A stretch of DNA of 64,000 nucleotides from Peronospora farinosa (GCA_947646735.1 CANTFK010000366.1:62001-126000); one strand, 5' to 3'; shown: positions 10,774 through 22,145, counted from the first letter of the stretch. The notes: a model not told the origin generated them from the letters alone. Program-made: numbers and translations.

Positions 10774-13144
10774 GTCATGCGACGCAAGGTCTCGACGCAC
10801 CAGTAAGTACCAGCAGAGTTTTAATGAAGTGGTGTGCTTAACTTGTGATCTTCATTTTTTATTTTTCTGGGTGCGTCCCCTACCGGTAGTTCTCATATTA
10901 CAGGGGAGTAAAGAGGACTTGAATAGCCGATTTGGACGGATTACAACAGGACGCGCTTTGACGAAAAGATTCTAGCGGTGGCGCGGCTGTATTCATGCAT
11001 CAATTGGAGCCACGTCCCATACTGTGAATAACTTCTAGTATCTGCTTGGAAGTCTGTTTTATGCCGTTGTGCTGGTTCGAATGTGGCGGCGCTTTTGGTC
11101 TTCTTGACGATGAGATAGTAGCAATATACATTGGACATGGAGCTGTGGATGGGTGTTGAGAAACTTGCATCAAGTCCCACGATGATATGGACGTGCGTAA
11201 CTCCTTTTCCGCGTAATTTGGGCTGGTGAACAGCTGTTTTTGAAATCTATGGAGAAATATGGGAAAATGCGCATGACCTTGACAATGACGTCTCCTGTAC
11301 TGTTTTTACTCGGCCGTGCATCGAAAATCCTGATTGCTTTCGTTTTGAAGTGGGTTTGTTTCCGAGCATTGGAAACTATTTTGTATGCTTCCAGACAGGG
11401 TGAGAAGTGGATGGTTTCATGAATAATGGGTAATCGATGCCTCTGATGTTATTCTTCTATCGTGCTAATCGTCCCAGTAAAAGGATCAAATCGGCAGATT
11501 CAATTTCCAAATTCGGATAACACCAATCTTGATACCTTCTATGGTTCAGCTTTGATTTGTTTTCGCACTATTTATGTCGCTCCGGGAAACTTTTTTTGCC
11601 GACTTTTTAGAGAAATGTCACAGATTTTGGAGTTTAGCCGCTAACCTCTTTACACAGGAGGGTCAAATTTTCCTCTCTCTAATAACCAATTTATAATGGC
11701 AGATATTGCTGCTGATTCATTCCAGCGGGTCTAACGGATGACATGTGGATCGACTTGTGCCCGCTATCCATTTGAATGCCCACACTAATATAACGGAAGT
11801 GGTTATTGGTTTGGGCGGTTTTCTCATTGAAACCTCGAGTCAGGTGGGAAAGTTACCGGAGGTATGACAGCCAATTGTGCTGTGCTCTCGAGTTAGTTAA
11901 AACGATAGATATTCAATAAGTATGTCGATAGCGGCATCGCAAACTCGAATAATTTAGCACACTCGAACGCCAGCAGATCGCCTTGTAATGACTGTGAGAT
12001 GGCGACTGAATTTTGCTGCTGGAACGTGTCACGATTAACAAATTGGGCAAGTCTTTTGAGAAGGACTTGACCACGTCGGACTACTTCCGATAGAATGTGA
12101 CGGCCTAACACAACGATGGATGCTAAGGAGTGAGTTTGGGAGTGATTGCAAATTGCCTCCAGCTAATCCTGACGGAAGATATAACTGACCATTGCGATGA
12201 CAAGTAGATGAGGGTGTGATGTCACTATGATAGACCTCCTACTCTCATTACTACAGTTTGAGTTGTAGGATGTGCAGGCCACGAAATCGTTGTACTGCTG
12301 AATGGCTGGAGGCCTTCATAGACCAAAAACTGTGTGAAAAAATGGCTGTGGCTTGCGTCAATTGCGTCGTGGATACAATCACCACATTGCTCAAACGTGA
12401 TAATCATGCGATGATTACAAAAATGCGTATCGATGCCTTCCTTGTTAACGGATGCAACACGAAATTCATTACATTTGGCTGCAATGTCATCGACAAGTAC
12501 CTTAAGTTTTCAAGCTTCCAGGGCAGAAAGTATTCGACTTTTTACGTGATGGAATTGAATTGATATTGACGAAGATGACGAAGAATTGGCTGAGGAAAAT
12601 CAATATGGCAATTTATAAGTGGTAGACGGAGTATAAGGTTTTAAGTCTTCTATTTGCACGTGCTTCATGAAGCTATTACCATTGTGATCACCCCGTTGAC
12701 AAGTTTAGAAACAATGGATTTTTGGCTTGAAGGGTAAAAACTATTATATATTATTCTTTAGCATGAATTAGAAAACCGTGATGCAAATCTTAGGTATTGA
12801 GCTGACCTGTCTTTAATGACCATGCCGTGAGTAACGGTATAAACTCGTTGTTCATGATTTTTTCAAAAAAAACAAAATTCTTACAAGCTATTGTTTTTTT
12901 GGAAAAAAACGTTGTTTTGAAAAGGTACTAAACGACGAATTTTTGAGCATTTTTTAGAAATTCAAGGTTCACATTTTCTTTGTCTTTTTCGCATTGATGA
13001 CAAAGTGTCGCCCATTCGACAATAAAAAGAAGCCAGGCCTCTTTCTTTCCCGTTTAAGTACGCTATTTACTCTTTTTGACAAGTGCCGCACTATAATCAC
13101 TTTTGCGCACCAAGCAACGTCACGTTCCTCTCCTGTCTACAATA
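10774..13144. other. Gene-poor region with possible decayed fragments
   Basis: No intact gene is visible. One open stretch, 12258-12563 (+), contains ITKMRIDAFLVNGCNTKFIT followed by GRKYSTFYVMEL. Its spacing weakly recalls the eIF2B-alpha family segment that runs from FIxDGxTILTH to FxVYVTE. It then runs into stops and has no neighbouring family motif on the same strand, so it is at best a relic. 12700-13000 is AT-rich with several A and T runs. Confidence 0.35.
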
Positions 13145-13916
13145 ATGGCACAGTACGGCAAAGTTACTTACTGGGATGAACGCTACACCAAGTACGTTCT
13201 CTTCCTTCTCTCTCTAGTGCATTTATTTCTTTCTCTCTTGCTTTTTATGCTTGCATTTCTGCCATTTTTGACACGGTAGCCGAAAAGGCAACTTCCCGTT
13301 GTCTATTTTTGACATTTTTGTATTTTTGACAAATTATTTTAGAGATTCGGAACAATTTGACTGGTACCAACGCTACGAAGGCTTGAAAGCGTTACTAAAT
13401 CAATATGTCAAAAAGACCGACAATATCCTGATGGCAGGTGCTGGTAATTCCCGACTATCGGAAGAAATGGTGAACGACGACTACCAGAAGCTCATGAACG
13501 TGGACGTGTCAGAAATTGTCATTCAACAGATGGCTACCAAGTACAAAGACCAGGCTGAGAAGCTACAATGGCAGAAGATGAACATGTGTCTACTAGAGTT
13601 TGCAAACGAGACGTTCGATGCTGTTGTGGACAAGGCTACAATGGATTCGATCCTATGCGGTGAAGGGTCGACAGCCAATGTGTCAAAAATGTGCCAGGAG
13701 ATTTACCGGGTACTTAAGCCCAATGGTGTCTACTTTGTCGTGTCCTACGGTGTCCCAGACAACCGACTGAGCTACTTGGAGAACAAGGAGATGCAGTGGA
13801 AGGTTACCGTGCATACGGTGCCGAAACCAACAGTGAGTGCCTTGCAAGTCTCAGAAGCGGACGCCAATGCCGTGCACTACATTTATGTGTGCCAGAAAGG
13901 CATTAAAGCTGAGTAG
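13145..13916 (+). CDS. SAM-dependent methyltransferase, EEF1AKMT4/METTL13-like
   Basis: Exon 1 is 13145-13191 (MAQYGKVTYWDERYT) and exon 2 is 13343-13916. The 151-bp intron has donor GTACGT and acceptor TTTTAG, and the junction codon AA|A keeps frame, giving 206 residues. The N-terminus carries the family pattern YWDERY-x-D-x-E-x-FDWY. Motif I is NILMAGAGNSRLSEEM, followed by the acidic residue of motif II in MNVDVSEIVIQQM, then FDAVVDKATMDSIL and YRVLKPNGVYFVVSYG. This family methylates lysines of elongation factor eEF1A in animals and fungi. The family match is firm; the exact substrate is inferred. The protein is close to the short single-domain forms in length. Confidence 0.85.
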
Positions 13917-14650
13917 AAGAAGGTGATTGAGTGAATTGATTGACCCTTGAGCGTTTCAGCTGGATGCGTCCTAATATATCGGAATCTCTTGAAGAGAGAG
14001 AACGTTCTTTTTGCAAGCGGGTTGGGGGGTTGATGAATTTGAGCTCATGTGATGTGTGCATGTAGAGAAAAAGGGAACAAGTGAAGCTGGTGTTGTGCAG
14101 GATAAGTAAATGCCATGTCTTATTGACACAATGATGCTGTTGACACAATGATGCGAACAGTTCGTATCTCGTTGACATTCATATATTGCATGCTTCAGGT
14201 TGCCAGTCAATCAGCACCTCATTCAGATCATCATTTTTTTCCATAATAATCTCTTTTACAAGTATAAAATTTTGGCTTAAAGGTGTGTGTTGCAAATAGG
14301 CACACTTTGTCAACATGTCTTGTACACAAAAATGGCAGTCCAAATGGTCCAAATGGGTACACACGTTTAAGAAAGCCAGTGACCTAAATATTACGTAATC
14401 GAATAATCTCCGTCCTTACCTAAAATAGTGTACATATCACACAATTTACGTCGTGAAATCAGCGACTGTGAACTCTCCATCCAGAAACGCTTCCACTTCG
14501 AAGCCGACGTCTACGACGTGATATCTCCTTCAATATCAATCCGCCGTAAACCCCTCCTACACCCTCTTACGCACGTGAATCTCCTCTATCTCGTCATCTT
14601 GAAATTTCTTACTATCGATACGTAGAACCTATACAATTATTACTTAATCA
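13917..14650. other. Intergenic region before ferlin
   Basis: About 730 bp contain the methyltransferase 3' end and the ferlin promoter. Only short frames are present. The last about 220 bp before the ferlin ATG are open in one plus frame but show no recognisable protein. Confidence 0.45.
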
Positions 14651-17600
14651 ATGGCATCTCAAGATGGTATCCGTGTCAATATTGTTAAAGCACGCGGCAT
14701 TCTAGCGGCCGATAGCACTGGTACAAGTGATCCGTATATAACCATGACATTATTAGACTCTAAGGGTACAATTTTAGCAGCAGGGGGTACGTTCAAGACC
14801 AAAGTTGTCAAGAAAACACTCACACCAGAATGGAACGAAACGTTCGTTATTGGTGATACACTTGATCTTCGAGTAGCTACAACGTTGCGGCTTTTACTGA
14901 GTGACTCTGATGGTGCTTTCTATAGTGACGATATCTTGGGGGTCGTGGATATTCCAGTCTCATTATTACTAGGACTACGTGATCCATTGGATAATTGGTT
15001 TCAACTGACGAAACATGACAAGATGAAAAAAGATGCCAAAGGGGAACTTCGACTCGTCTTGGAACGTGTCGTGTCGGACGATACGGTCATTGGTCGAGGC
15101 ACGGGTGTCAATATTGACACGGAACTAGAGAGCAAACCACTAGTGCCCGTGACGAGCACAGAACCACCAAATTTACTGTACGTGACGTTGAAATCCGGCA
15201 AAGATTTGCTTGGAATGGACAATAAGGCCACAACGAGTGACCCGATTGTGTTTTTCACGTTGGATGGACAGAAACATGAATCGACTAAGAAGGAGAAAAC
15301 ATTGCGGCCACAATGGAATGAAAAATTTGCTTTCTTTGCCCCTGATATGAAGAAGAACTTGGCAGTGTTGGTGGAGGATTATGATATTACGATTAATGAT
15401 TTTATGGGGAAAGCAGAAGTGTCATTACGAGATCTAACTCCAAATGTCGAGAAGAATGTGACGGTGGAGCTTGGTGGTAAGCGAGGCAAGAAAGACAAGT
15501 TGCAACGTGGCGTCATTTTGCTTACGTTACTGTGGACATACGCTCCTGATGCGCGCGACATTGCAGCGAAGAAGAAAAAGTCGACGTTTTTGCCGACGTT
15601 TGGCGTTCCGGATAAAGACTACGATTCGACTGACGACGATGGCGTCGAGATTGACGACAAGGCAGCCAACAAAAAGTCAGAAGATGAGCTGAGGAAGGAG
15701 AGAGACGAGAAAGCGGAAAAGCAGGCGGCGTTAATGAATGAGCTTAGCAGTATTGAAATCAAGTCCGGTGACTACAATGTGCAGGTGCACATCATTGAAG
15801 CACGCGACTTGGTGCCAAAGGATTCTACCGGTACGTCGGACCCTGTCGTGTATGTTGAAGTTTTTGGGGAGAAACAGCAAACTGCTGTAAAGAAACAGGT
15901 GCTGAGCTGTTTTTGGGACGACTTGCTGATTTTTCCGTTCCGCAACTTGGACAAGTCTGAAGTTGAGATGGGATACGTCCGTTTGAGTGTCATGGATGCC
16001 AACACACTCCAACGTGCAGAGTTTATCGGTGGGGCACAGTTTGATGTGTCGTACATTTACTCCCAGACGAACCATCAACTCGCAAATGTCTGGATGGGTC
16101 TGACGGACATTTCGGATACGACAAACCAAGGCATTCAAGGATACTTGCGAGCGTCGATTTCAATCATTGGACCCGAAGACAAACTCGTTCCGCCTCCGTC
16201 TCCTTTTGGCGAAGGTGCGACATCAGACATGAACAACGTCATTATGCCGCCAAGCGTTACTCAGCAGGTTCACTTCTTGGGAGCAACGATCCATGTCGCG
16301 GAGCACTTGCCACCCATGGATGTTGCTGTTGTTGGCAGAGGCGGTCTAGATGCGTACATTAAGGCATCCATTGCTGGTGGAGACGCAATTCGAACTCGTG
16401 TGCGCACCAAGAAAGGTCGGCGTGACGAGCTTTGCCCGAGCTTTAACGAGGAGCTGATGCTTGTTATCCGCGAACCATCTATGGCCGATTCTATTCAGCT
16501 TGGTGTCTTTGATTGGGATCAAGTAGGATCTGATGAGCTTGTGGGATATGTTTACCAGAGCGTAAAACTCGTGAAGGCGATGGGTGGTAGAATCTCACCC
16601 TTTTGGGCCAACATTTACGGAGCACCTCTGCGTTTGAAGTCGGTTGGTATTCGCGATTCCATGAAGAAACAGATGAATACGTATCCCGATATCGCCAGCA
16701 CGTATCGCGGCCGTCTTTTGATTAGTTTGCGTATTTTGTCAAACGATGACAACGAGTTTGACGAGACCAATCAGAAGCGTAACACGAAGCGTATTCCGCG
16801 AGACTTATACCCTCGAGAGCGTATTTATCGTTTGCGAGCCCACTTTGTGTGGGGCAGTGAGATTCCATCGTTCATGAGTTCCAAACGTCCTGGCCAAAAA
16901 TCTAACATGCAGCTGGTGATGTCGTGTGGCCTGAACGAAATCGCGTCTTCGCGAAATCGGAGCGTGAATGGCGCAGTGGAGTGGAACAACATGGAAGAGA
17001 GCGAGAAGATGTTGCTCCCTGAAGATTTGTCCCAAGTACCGGACATTTTCTTGTACCTGTGCAAAGGAGAGGGTGATAATCGAAAGGCTGTGTGCTTCCG
17101 GCGCTTTACTGCGAAGGAGCTTTTGGAGGACCGAGGAGGGTTTAACAGCCAAGTGGAATGGATATCAATGAAGGAAGACCAAGCAATTAATGCTCTGGAA
17201 AATGAAACGTTCCCAGGTAATGTGCTAGTTCGCATGGGCTTTGGAACGGAGGAAATGGCGATGAAGACGTCGTGGGATCGCTCGGACCTGGATGTAGTGA
17301 ACAAACGGATCCCTTTTCAGCTTCGAGTTCACATTTACCAAGGCCGCCGTCTTCCGCCAGCCGATTCGAATGGATTATTAGATCCGTTCCTTGTTATCCG
17401 GTGTACGGGTGAAAAAGAGAAAATGACTTCTAAGAAGAGAAAGACCAGAGACCCGCTATGGTACGAAACCATTTATTTTGATGTGAATCTGCCGGAACTA
17501 AAGTATGCGCCTCAAGTGATGCTGCGCGTCATGGATTATGACGATTTTGACACCAACGATTTCGTTGGTCTGGCTGCGCTCAACCTTTCCGAGGCACATA

Positions 17601-19918
17601 TTCGAACTTCGCAGCAGCTGTCGAGCGATCATCTGGCAACACTACCGGACCCTAAGTGGCGCCCTATCATGTTCCAAGAGCCTGGCGATTGTGAAGGCGA
17701 GATCCTTGCATCCTTAGAGCTTATTCGCAAACAGTTTCCTGATGAAAAGGTGCCTCGCGCACTTCCAATCTTGCCGAGAAACCGTAAGGCATTTTTGGAA
17801 ATTACAGTGCTTGGTCTTCGTAACATGGAGCCGTATCAATTTTTGCCCATCCAGCTGCCGTTTATCGAGTTCGTGCTTGGTGGCAAGGAACATGCAGCCC
17901 AGGAAATGATCACGGAAAAGTCCAAGCGACCGTCTGGAAGTAACCCAAACTTCCTGCAACGCATCGTGAAGGAGGTCGAACTACCTGAGAATGCACATTT
18001 TGCGCCTCGACTGAATATCATCGTGAAGGACACGCGTCTCGGAGGTTTTCAGACGCCTATAATCGGTTCTGCTTCTATTGAAATGAGCACGAAGATTCCA
18101 TGGTCAAAGCACTACCGCCCGCCTCAGAACGACACGCTTGCCGAGATTGAGCTGGAATCTGCAGATGAATGGGAAGATGATGCACCTCTGCTTGGAAAGG
18201 TGGCTAAGGGTAATGACTCTACCATGGAACCGGTTGATAACGGAGCTGGCGTCTTTGGTGCATTAAAGAGCATGGGTGTTGTGCTCGATCCCAATGGAAA
18301 CTTTGACGAGGCTTCATCCCGCCGGTCGACTCTAGGGGGTTTAGAAGACGATCCAGACTCCAAGAAATATCTCAAGCACCGTGAATTGCTGGATGGCGAA
18401 CTTGAGCTGGAGTTAAAAACGACACCTTTCGAGAAATATGGTTTGCACATTGGCCAGAAAAAGAAGAAGTCTCTCTTATCAGCCATCAATCCATTCGCGA
18501 AGAATACACGGGGAGTTGGAAACGATGTTGGCATTTACAAGATGGCAGGGTACTTTAAAGGTTTGATCCGTGTCATCGAACGTGAGGACGAGGAACCGTT
18601 GTTTGACTTCAAGACGCTGCTCCAGACGCTGCCATACGAAGTTCGTGTTTATGCTTTGGATGGAGTTGGCTTTGCGCCGATGGATCTTGGTTTAAATGGC
18701 CGTCCAGGCAAATCTGACCCTTATCTGCGCTTAACTCTTGGCAACCAAAAGCTCAGTGATCGTAAAAATTATATCGAAGATACAACTGATCCCGATTTCT
18801 ACAAGATGTTCGTAATTAATGCGAAACTTCCAGGTGCGAGCATCTTGACGATCGAAGCCATGGACCATGACCTGATTGGAGGTGACGATTTGATCGGCAA
18901 GACCACCATTGACCTCGAAGATCGTCTGTTTGATAGGAGATGGCAAGCGATGGGGAAAATGTACGAAACCTCCAGTCGATTGCGCTTGAAGCCGCTTGAG
19001 ACCCGAACTATTAACATTCCAACGTCTCGAGCTCCGATGGGCACGATCAAGCTGTGGATTGATATTTTGAGTCCTGCTCAAGCTCACGACTACCCTCCTA
19101 TCGATATTTCGCTGCCTCCACCAGTCGACATGGAGCTTCGTGTGGTAGTGTGGAAAGCACGTAATGTGCCTTCGTTTGACACTATGGAAGACATGAACGA
19201 CTTGTTCTTCCGCTGCTGGATGGAAGGCTCGGACTATCAAGAAACGGATATTCATTGGCGTGCTAAGAAGGGCAAGGGATCGTTTAATTGGCGCATGAAG
19301 TTCCCTATCACTCTTGGTCACAAGCAAACCAACACGAAGATACCATACTTCCACGTCCAAGGCTGGGACAAGGACGTGCTGTCTGCTAACGATGCGATTG
19401 GCGAGCACACGCTGGATCTTGGGCCTTCATTCCGCCAAGCTTACAAACTCAAGTCGAATGTCCAGGTCTATGAAGATGATGAAGAGACTAAGAAGAAAAA
19501 AAGGAAGGCTATTTCTGACGATGACGCTGCAGTTAAGAAGATTAGAGAGGCCACTGGTCTTTGGGATGACGATGACCCGCCGGATTCGAAGTGGCTGAAG
19601 TTGGAAAGTCTTGATCATAAGACAAACACGCGCAACTTCATGGGTGAGGTGTGTATCTCGCTCGAGTTAGTTCCGGCGGAGAATGCAAAGAAGAACCCTG
19701 TAGGTCAGGGCCGGTCATCACCGAACAACTCTCCGTATTTACCTCCTCCAGCCGGACGTCTTTCCTTCTCGCTCAACCCGTTTAAGGTGCTCAACGACCT
19801 GCTGGGGCCTTCGATCTGCAATCGGCTCATGTGCTGCTTCTGCTGCATCCTTTTCATGGTGGTTGTATACTTCTTGGCGCCGTTCATTAATGTGGCAATT
19901 ATCGCGCTGAAACCATAA
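14651..19918 (+). CDS. Ferlin-like protein with many C2 domains and a C-terminal membrane anchor
   Basis: One uninterrupted exon of 1755 residues. Ferlins are tail-anchored proteins whose C2 domains bind phospholipids, often with calcium, and promote vesicle fusion and membrane repair. C2-like domains lie at roughly residues 5-110 (ADSTGTSDPYITM), 175-290 (ATTSDPIVFFTLDGQKHEST), 370-485 (PKDSTGTSDPVVYVEVFGEK), 545-665, 887-1005 (PPADSNGLLDPFLVIRCTGE), 1045-1160, 1326-1440 (GRPGKSDPYLRLTLGNQK) and 1492-1605. Several keep the Asp residues of calcium-binding loops (TSDP, KSDP, LLDP); the domain near 545 does not. Residues about 720-840 resemble the central FerB-type region. A hydrophobic Cys-rich segment at about 1725-1750 (CCFCCILFMVVVYFLAPFIN) is the tail anchor. 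The ATG at 14651 starts directly before the first C2 domain. Confidence 0.9.
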   Translation: MASQDGIRVNIVKARGILAADSTGTSDPYITMTLLDSKGTILAAGGTFKTKVVKKTLTPEWNETFVIGDTLDLRVATTLRLLLSDSDGAFYSDDILGVVDIPVSLLLGLRDPLDNWFQLTKHDKMKKDAKGELRLVLERVVSDDTVIGRGTGVNIDTELESKPLVPVTSTEPPNLLYVTLKSGKDLLGMDNKATTSDPIVFFTLDGQKHESTKKEKTLRPQWNEKFAFFAPDMKKNLAVLVEDYDITINDFMGKAEVSLRDLTPNVEKNVTVELGGKRGKKDKLQRGVILLTLLWTYAPDARDIAAKKKKSTFLPTFGVPDKDYDSTDDDGVEIDDKAANKKSEDELRKERDEKAEKQAALMNELSSIEIKSGDYNVQVHIIEARDLVPKDSTGTSDPVVYVEVFGEKQQTAVKKQVLSCFWDDLLIFPFRNLDKSEVEMGYVRLSVMDANTLQRAEFIGGAQFDVSYIYSQTNHQLANVWMGLTDISDTTNQGIQGYLRASISIIGPEDKLVPPPSPFGEGATSDMNNVIMPPSVTQQVHFLGATIHVAEHLPPMDVAVVGRGGLDAYIKASIAGGDAIRTRVRTKKGRRDELCPSFNEELMLVIREPSMADSIQLGVFDWDQVGSDELVGYVYQSVKLVKAMGGRISPFWANIYGAPLRLKSVGIRDSMKKQMNTYPDIASTYRGRLLISLRILSNDDNEFDETNQKRNTKRIPRDLYPRERIYRLRAHFVWGSEIPSFMSSKRPGQKSNMQLVMSCGLNEIASSRNRSVNGAVEWNNMEESEKMLLPEDLSQVPDIFLYLCKGEGDNRKAVCFRRFTAKELLEDRGGFNSQVEWISMKEDQAINALENETFPGNVLVRMGFGTEEMAMKTSWDRSDLDVVNKRIPFQLRVHIYQGRRLPPADSNGLLDPFLVIRCTGEKEKMTSKKRKTRDPLWYETIYFDVNLPELKYAPQVMLRVMDYDDFDTNDFVGLAALNLSEAHIRTSQQLSSDHLATLPDPKWRPIMFQEPGDCEGEILASLELIRKQFPDEKVPRALPILPRNRKAFLEITVLGLRNMEPYQFLPIQLPFIEFVLGGKEHAAQEMITEKSKRPSGSNPNFLQRIVKEVELPENAHFAPRLNIIVKDTRLGGFQTPIIGSASIEMSTKIPWSKHYRPPQNDTLAEIELESADEWEDDAPLLGKVAKGNDSTMEPVDNGAGVFGALKSMGVVLDPNGNFDEASSRRSTLGGLEDDPDSKKYLKHRELLDGELELELKTTPFEKYGLHIGQKKKKSLLSAINPFAKNTRGVGNDVGIYKMAGYFKGLIRVIEREDEEPLFDFKTLLQTLPYEVRVYALDGVGFAPMDLGLNGRPGKSDPYLRLTLGNQKLSDRKNYIEDTTDPDFYKMFVINAKLPGASILTIEAMDHDLIGGDDLIGKTTIDLEDRLFDRRWQAMGKMYETSSRLRLKPLETRTINIPTSRAPMGTIKLWIDILSPAQAHDYPPIDISLPPPVDMELRVVVWKARNVPSFDTMEDMNDLFFRCWMEGSDYQETDIHWRAKKGKGSFNWRMKFPITLGHKQTNTKIPYFHVQGWDKDVLSANDAIGEHTLDLGPSFRQAYKLKSNVQVYEDDEETKKKKRKAISDDDAAVKKIREATGLWDDDDPPDSKWLKLESLDHKTNTRNFMGEVCISLELVPAENAKKNPVGQGRSSPNNSPYLPPPAGRLSFSLNPFKVLNDLLGPSICNRLMCCFCCILFMVVVYFLAPFINVAIIALKP

Positions 19919-20670
19919 TTTCGACGGGTGAGGAGACTCAGCGGTTCGTTCGTTGCCTACGATTACGGTCTTGCTTCCGTATTCGCGGTCATTTAAACGA
20001 CAGCCGAGGCAGCACTTGATATCGAGTACCCGATTTGTGTCATTCTTGCTTCTGTCATGTTTGCAACCGTTGGGTTTCTATAGGTAGGGCGTGAGGCGAA
20101 GTCGTGCGATGGTTGTGACACGCACTGGTGATTGCCTAACTTGTGTATTTCTTAGAGTGAGTTGCTGCATGTCTCGCAAGCAAATAATTATATGGGGAAA
20201 AGATTCTTGGCTCAGTGTCTACCGAATGGGCGAGGAGTTCCGCGTCGAAAGTTTACCGGATTCAATGGTCCGACAAATAAAGTCTAGTCGACACTGGAAA
20301 CCGCAATGCTGCAGCTATTACAAAACCTTTGAAAGAAAAGCTGAATGATGCGTACACGGAACCAAGGAGCCGCTGAAAGAAACAACGTCATGATAAAGAA
20401 TCGGCGCTCGCTACAGCAAATACTTCGACAAGCACGTGGCAAGCGAGCAGTGGAACCGGTGACGCAACTTGCTCGAATCGATATCTCGAAATCGACTTGA
20501 TGAAGCGCTCCATTGTAGGACAAAAAGGTAGGACTGGCACTTGGACAGACGCGGGTGCTGAGAAATACGAGAAATCTGGTTTTCCTGTGCATTTGAAGCA
20601 GTGTCGGTCGTCTTATCCACGTACAGTATATACGTACGTACGTGTCGGTCAGTCCTTGAGCACTCCATTG
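19919..20670. other. Intergenic region after ferlin
   Basis: No gene was recognised. A short (acgt)n stretch at about 20632-20644 precedes the relic at 20671. A similar but longer stretch precedes the related intact N-terminus at 45847, so the duplicated block probably included upstream sequence. Confidence 0.4.
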
Positions 20671-21010
20671 ATGCTTAAGCTCATATGCAATGAAAGCGTT
20701 GAATATCAAGCAAGACTCGGACGTACCAGTTGATGTCGAGACCGATCGTTCCGTATCGGAGACCGAGGTGAACGAGTCGACGAAGTGGGAGTCGACAAAG
20801 TCGACGAAATTGGAACTGATGAATCGGATGCAATTGGAGCTCTCAATTCGTCCATGGACCGGCTGGGCCTTCATCTACAGCTTTGTTCTCCTCTTCTTCT
20901 TTTTCTATCGTCAGATCTCAATGACCGCGTTGATTAGAATGTACGGAACGCTCAGTGTTCTCCTGGGAGCCACAACGCTTGAATTTTGCCGAGGACTTTA
21001 ATTGTGCGAC
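20671..21010 (+). pseudogene. Relic of the N-terminal membrane region of the sulfatase-like gene
   Basis: The segment is homologous at DNA and protein level to the start of the minus-strand gene at 43329-45847. Shared stretches include DSDVPVDVETDRSVSETEVN versus ESDVPVDVETDRFVSETEVN and WAFIYSFVLLFFFFYRQISM versus WAFIYGFVLLFFFFYRQISM. It begins at the equivalent ATG (atgcttaagctc). It has lost about 12 bases near codon 15, which shifts the frame, and lacks the KEA residues after MYGT. Similarity ends after a region matching FAEDF-CAT, just before the NmrA gene. The rest of the gene, including the sulfatase domain, is absent. Confidence 0.8.
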
Positions 21011-21140
21011 GTCCAAGAAAATTGTGATGGACTTGTTGAATGTTCCATTAGGTCTTTGCCACGAAAACTCGAGCGTTTCTTCGGAATCGTTTTGTTTGGA
21101 GAACTTGTCAGTACTTGTCAATATCCAGCAAGGAAAGAAA

Positions 21141-22145
21141 ATGTCTACCTTTCTATTGCCTGTAACTCGGCGCTCGCTCGACTTTGCGTCTTCCTTGTTT
21201 CACTTCACCTCATTATTTTCCTCTCCTCGTTTGAATCCTGTTCGCTTTCTCATTCTAACCACCTCTCGAAACCTTGAACGTTCTCTTCGTCACCAGTTTC
21301 CTAGTCTCTTGGTCTCCAATGAACACGAATCCATTCCCAACTGGTCCGACACAAAAGAGCTTCAAGAAGCTTTAGGTGTGTGTGACGGTGTTATCTTAGC
21401 TGCCAGCGGCTGTGGAGATGATGTGATCAATCTACCTAGTAGTCCTACGGACGAGTGGCTGCAGTGCGAGCAGAAAGTGGCATCTCTCGTGTCAAAAGAT
21501 CATCGTGTCGTCAAGTTGTCGTGGACAGAAGGTTTTGTAGGAGAAGAATCGCTTTCTACTGTAGGAAGAGCTACTTGGGAATTAGAAGAAGAGTTAAAGC
21601 TAAGACTTGGGGAAGGGGGGTCAGGGGCTCATAACTTGACAATTGTGCGAGCTACAATGGGCATGGACGCCTTCCTACGCGGCCAATTGTTTGACTTGGT
21701 GTGTGGAAGGACGCTCTCAACGAGTGTCAAAAGAGGTCGTGTCGCATTCGTGCATCCGCTCGATGTCGTGGAGAGCCTGAGTGCTTTGGTGGCAAAGGTG
21801 GACATTGATAAAAGAGGAGAGGAGAGCCTGGGTGGACTCTTTAAGCTGACGGGACCCGAGTCGTTGACATTTCCAGACGTCACCAAGTTACTATCGAGAG
21901 GAATCGGAGACAAGGTGAATTACTCACACTTTCCGTTGTGGGCGGTGCAGCCTGCACGCTGGGTGCATGGTGTCCCCGGCGACGCTGTCGAAGAAGAACT
22001 TGCCGTGATTCGAGCATTGGAAGCGGGGGTACAACAAGAAGTTGACACGACTTTCATGGAGAAGCTGTTAGGCCACGAACCACGCTCCTTTCGTACGTTT
22101 ATTGCTGAGAACGTCGCTGCATGGCCACGTACACACCCAGTGTAA
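21141..22145 (+). CDS. NmrA-like / atypical SDR NAD(P)-binding protein
   Basis: 334 residues from the ATG at 21141. The frame is open further upstream to 20955, but that part overlaps the sulfatase relic and is not expected to be coding. The fold is suggested by a strand near the start (PVRFLILTTSRNLERSLRHQ), a central GVILAAS strand, a WxxCEQKVASLV helix and VVKLSWTEGFVGEE. Also present are LTIVRATMGMDAFLRGQLFD, VAFVHPLDVVESLSALV (binding-domain closing strand and helix) and GLFKLTGPESLTFPDVTKLL, the last a hallmark of NmrA/HSCARG and NAD-epimerase-like proteins. The first about 40 residues are Ser/Arg/Phe-rich with few acids and could be a mitochondrial targeting region. The classical GxxGxxG dinucleotide loop is not obvious, so a regulatory sensor role is possible. 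Confidence 0.72.
   Translation: MSTFLLPVTRRSLDFASSLFHFTSLFSSPRLNPVRFLILTTSRNLERSLRHQFPSLLVSNEHESIPNWSDTKELQEALGVCDGVILAASGCGDDVINLPSSPTDEWLQCEQKVASLVSKDHRVVKLSWTEGFVGEESLSTVGRATWELEEELKLRLGEGGSGAHNLTIVRATMGMDAFLRGQLFDLVCGRTLSTSVKRGRVAFVHPLDVVESLSALVAKVDIDKRGEESLGGLFKLTGPESLTFPDVTKLLSRGIGDKVNYSHFPLWAVQPARWVHGVPGDAVEEELAVIRALEAGVQQEVDTTFMEKLLGHEPRSFRTFIAENVAAWPRTHPV

Noticed and set aside
18731..19408. 225-codon minus-strand frame inside the ferlin gene
   Set aside because: Antisense shadow of a strongly supported coding region.
20955..21140. Upstream extension of the NmrA-like frame
   Set aside because: It overlaps the sulfatase relic. The ATG at 21141 gives a normal start.
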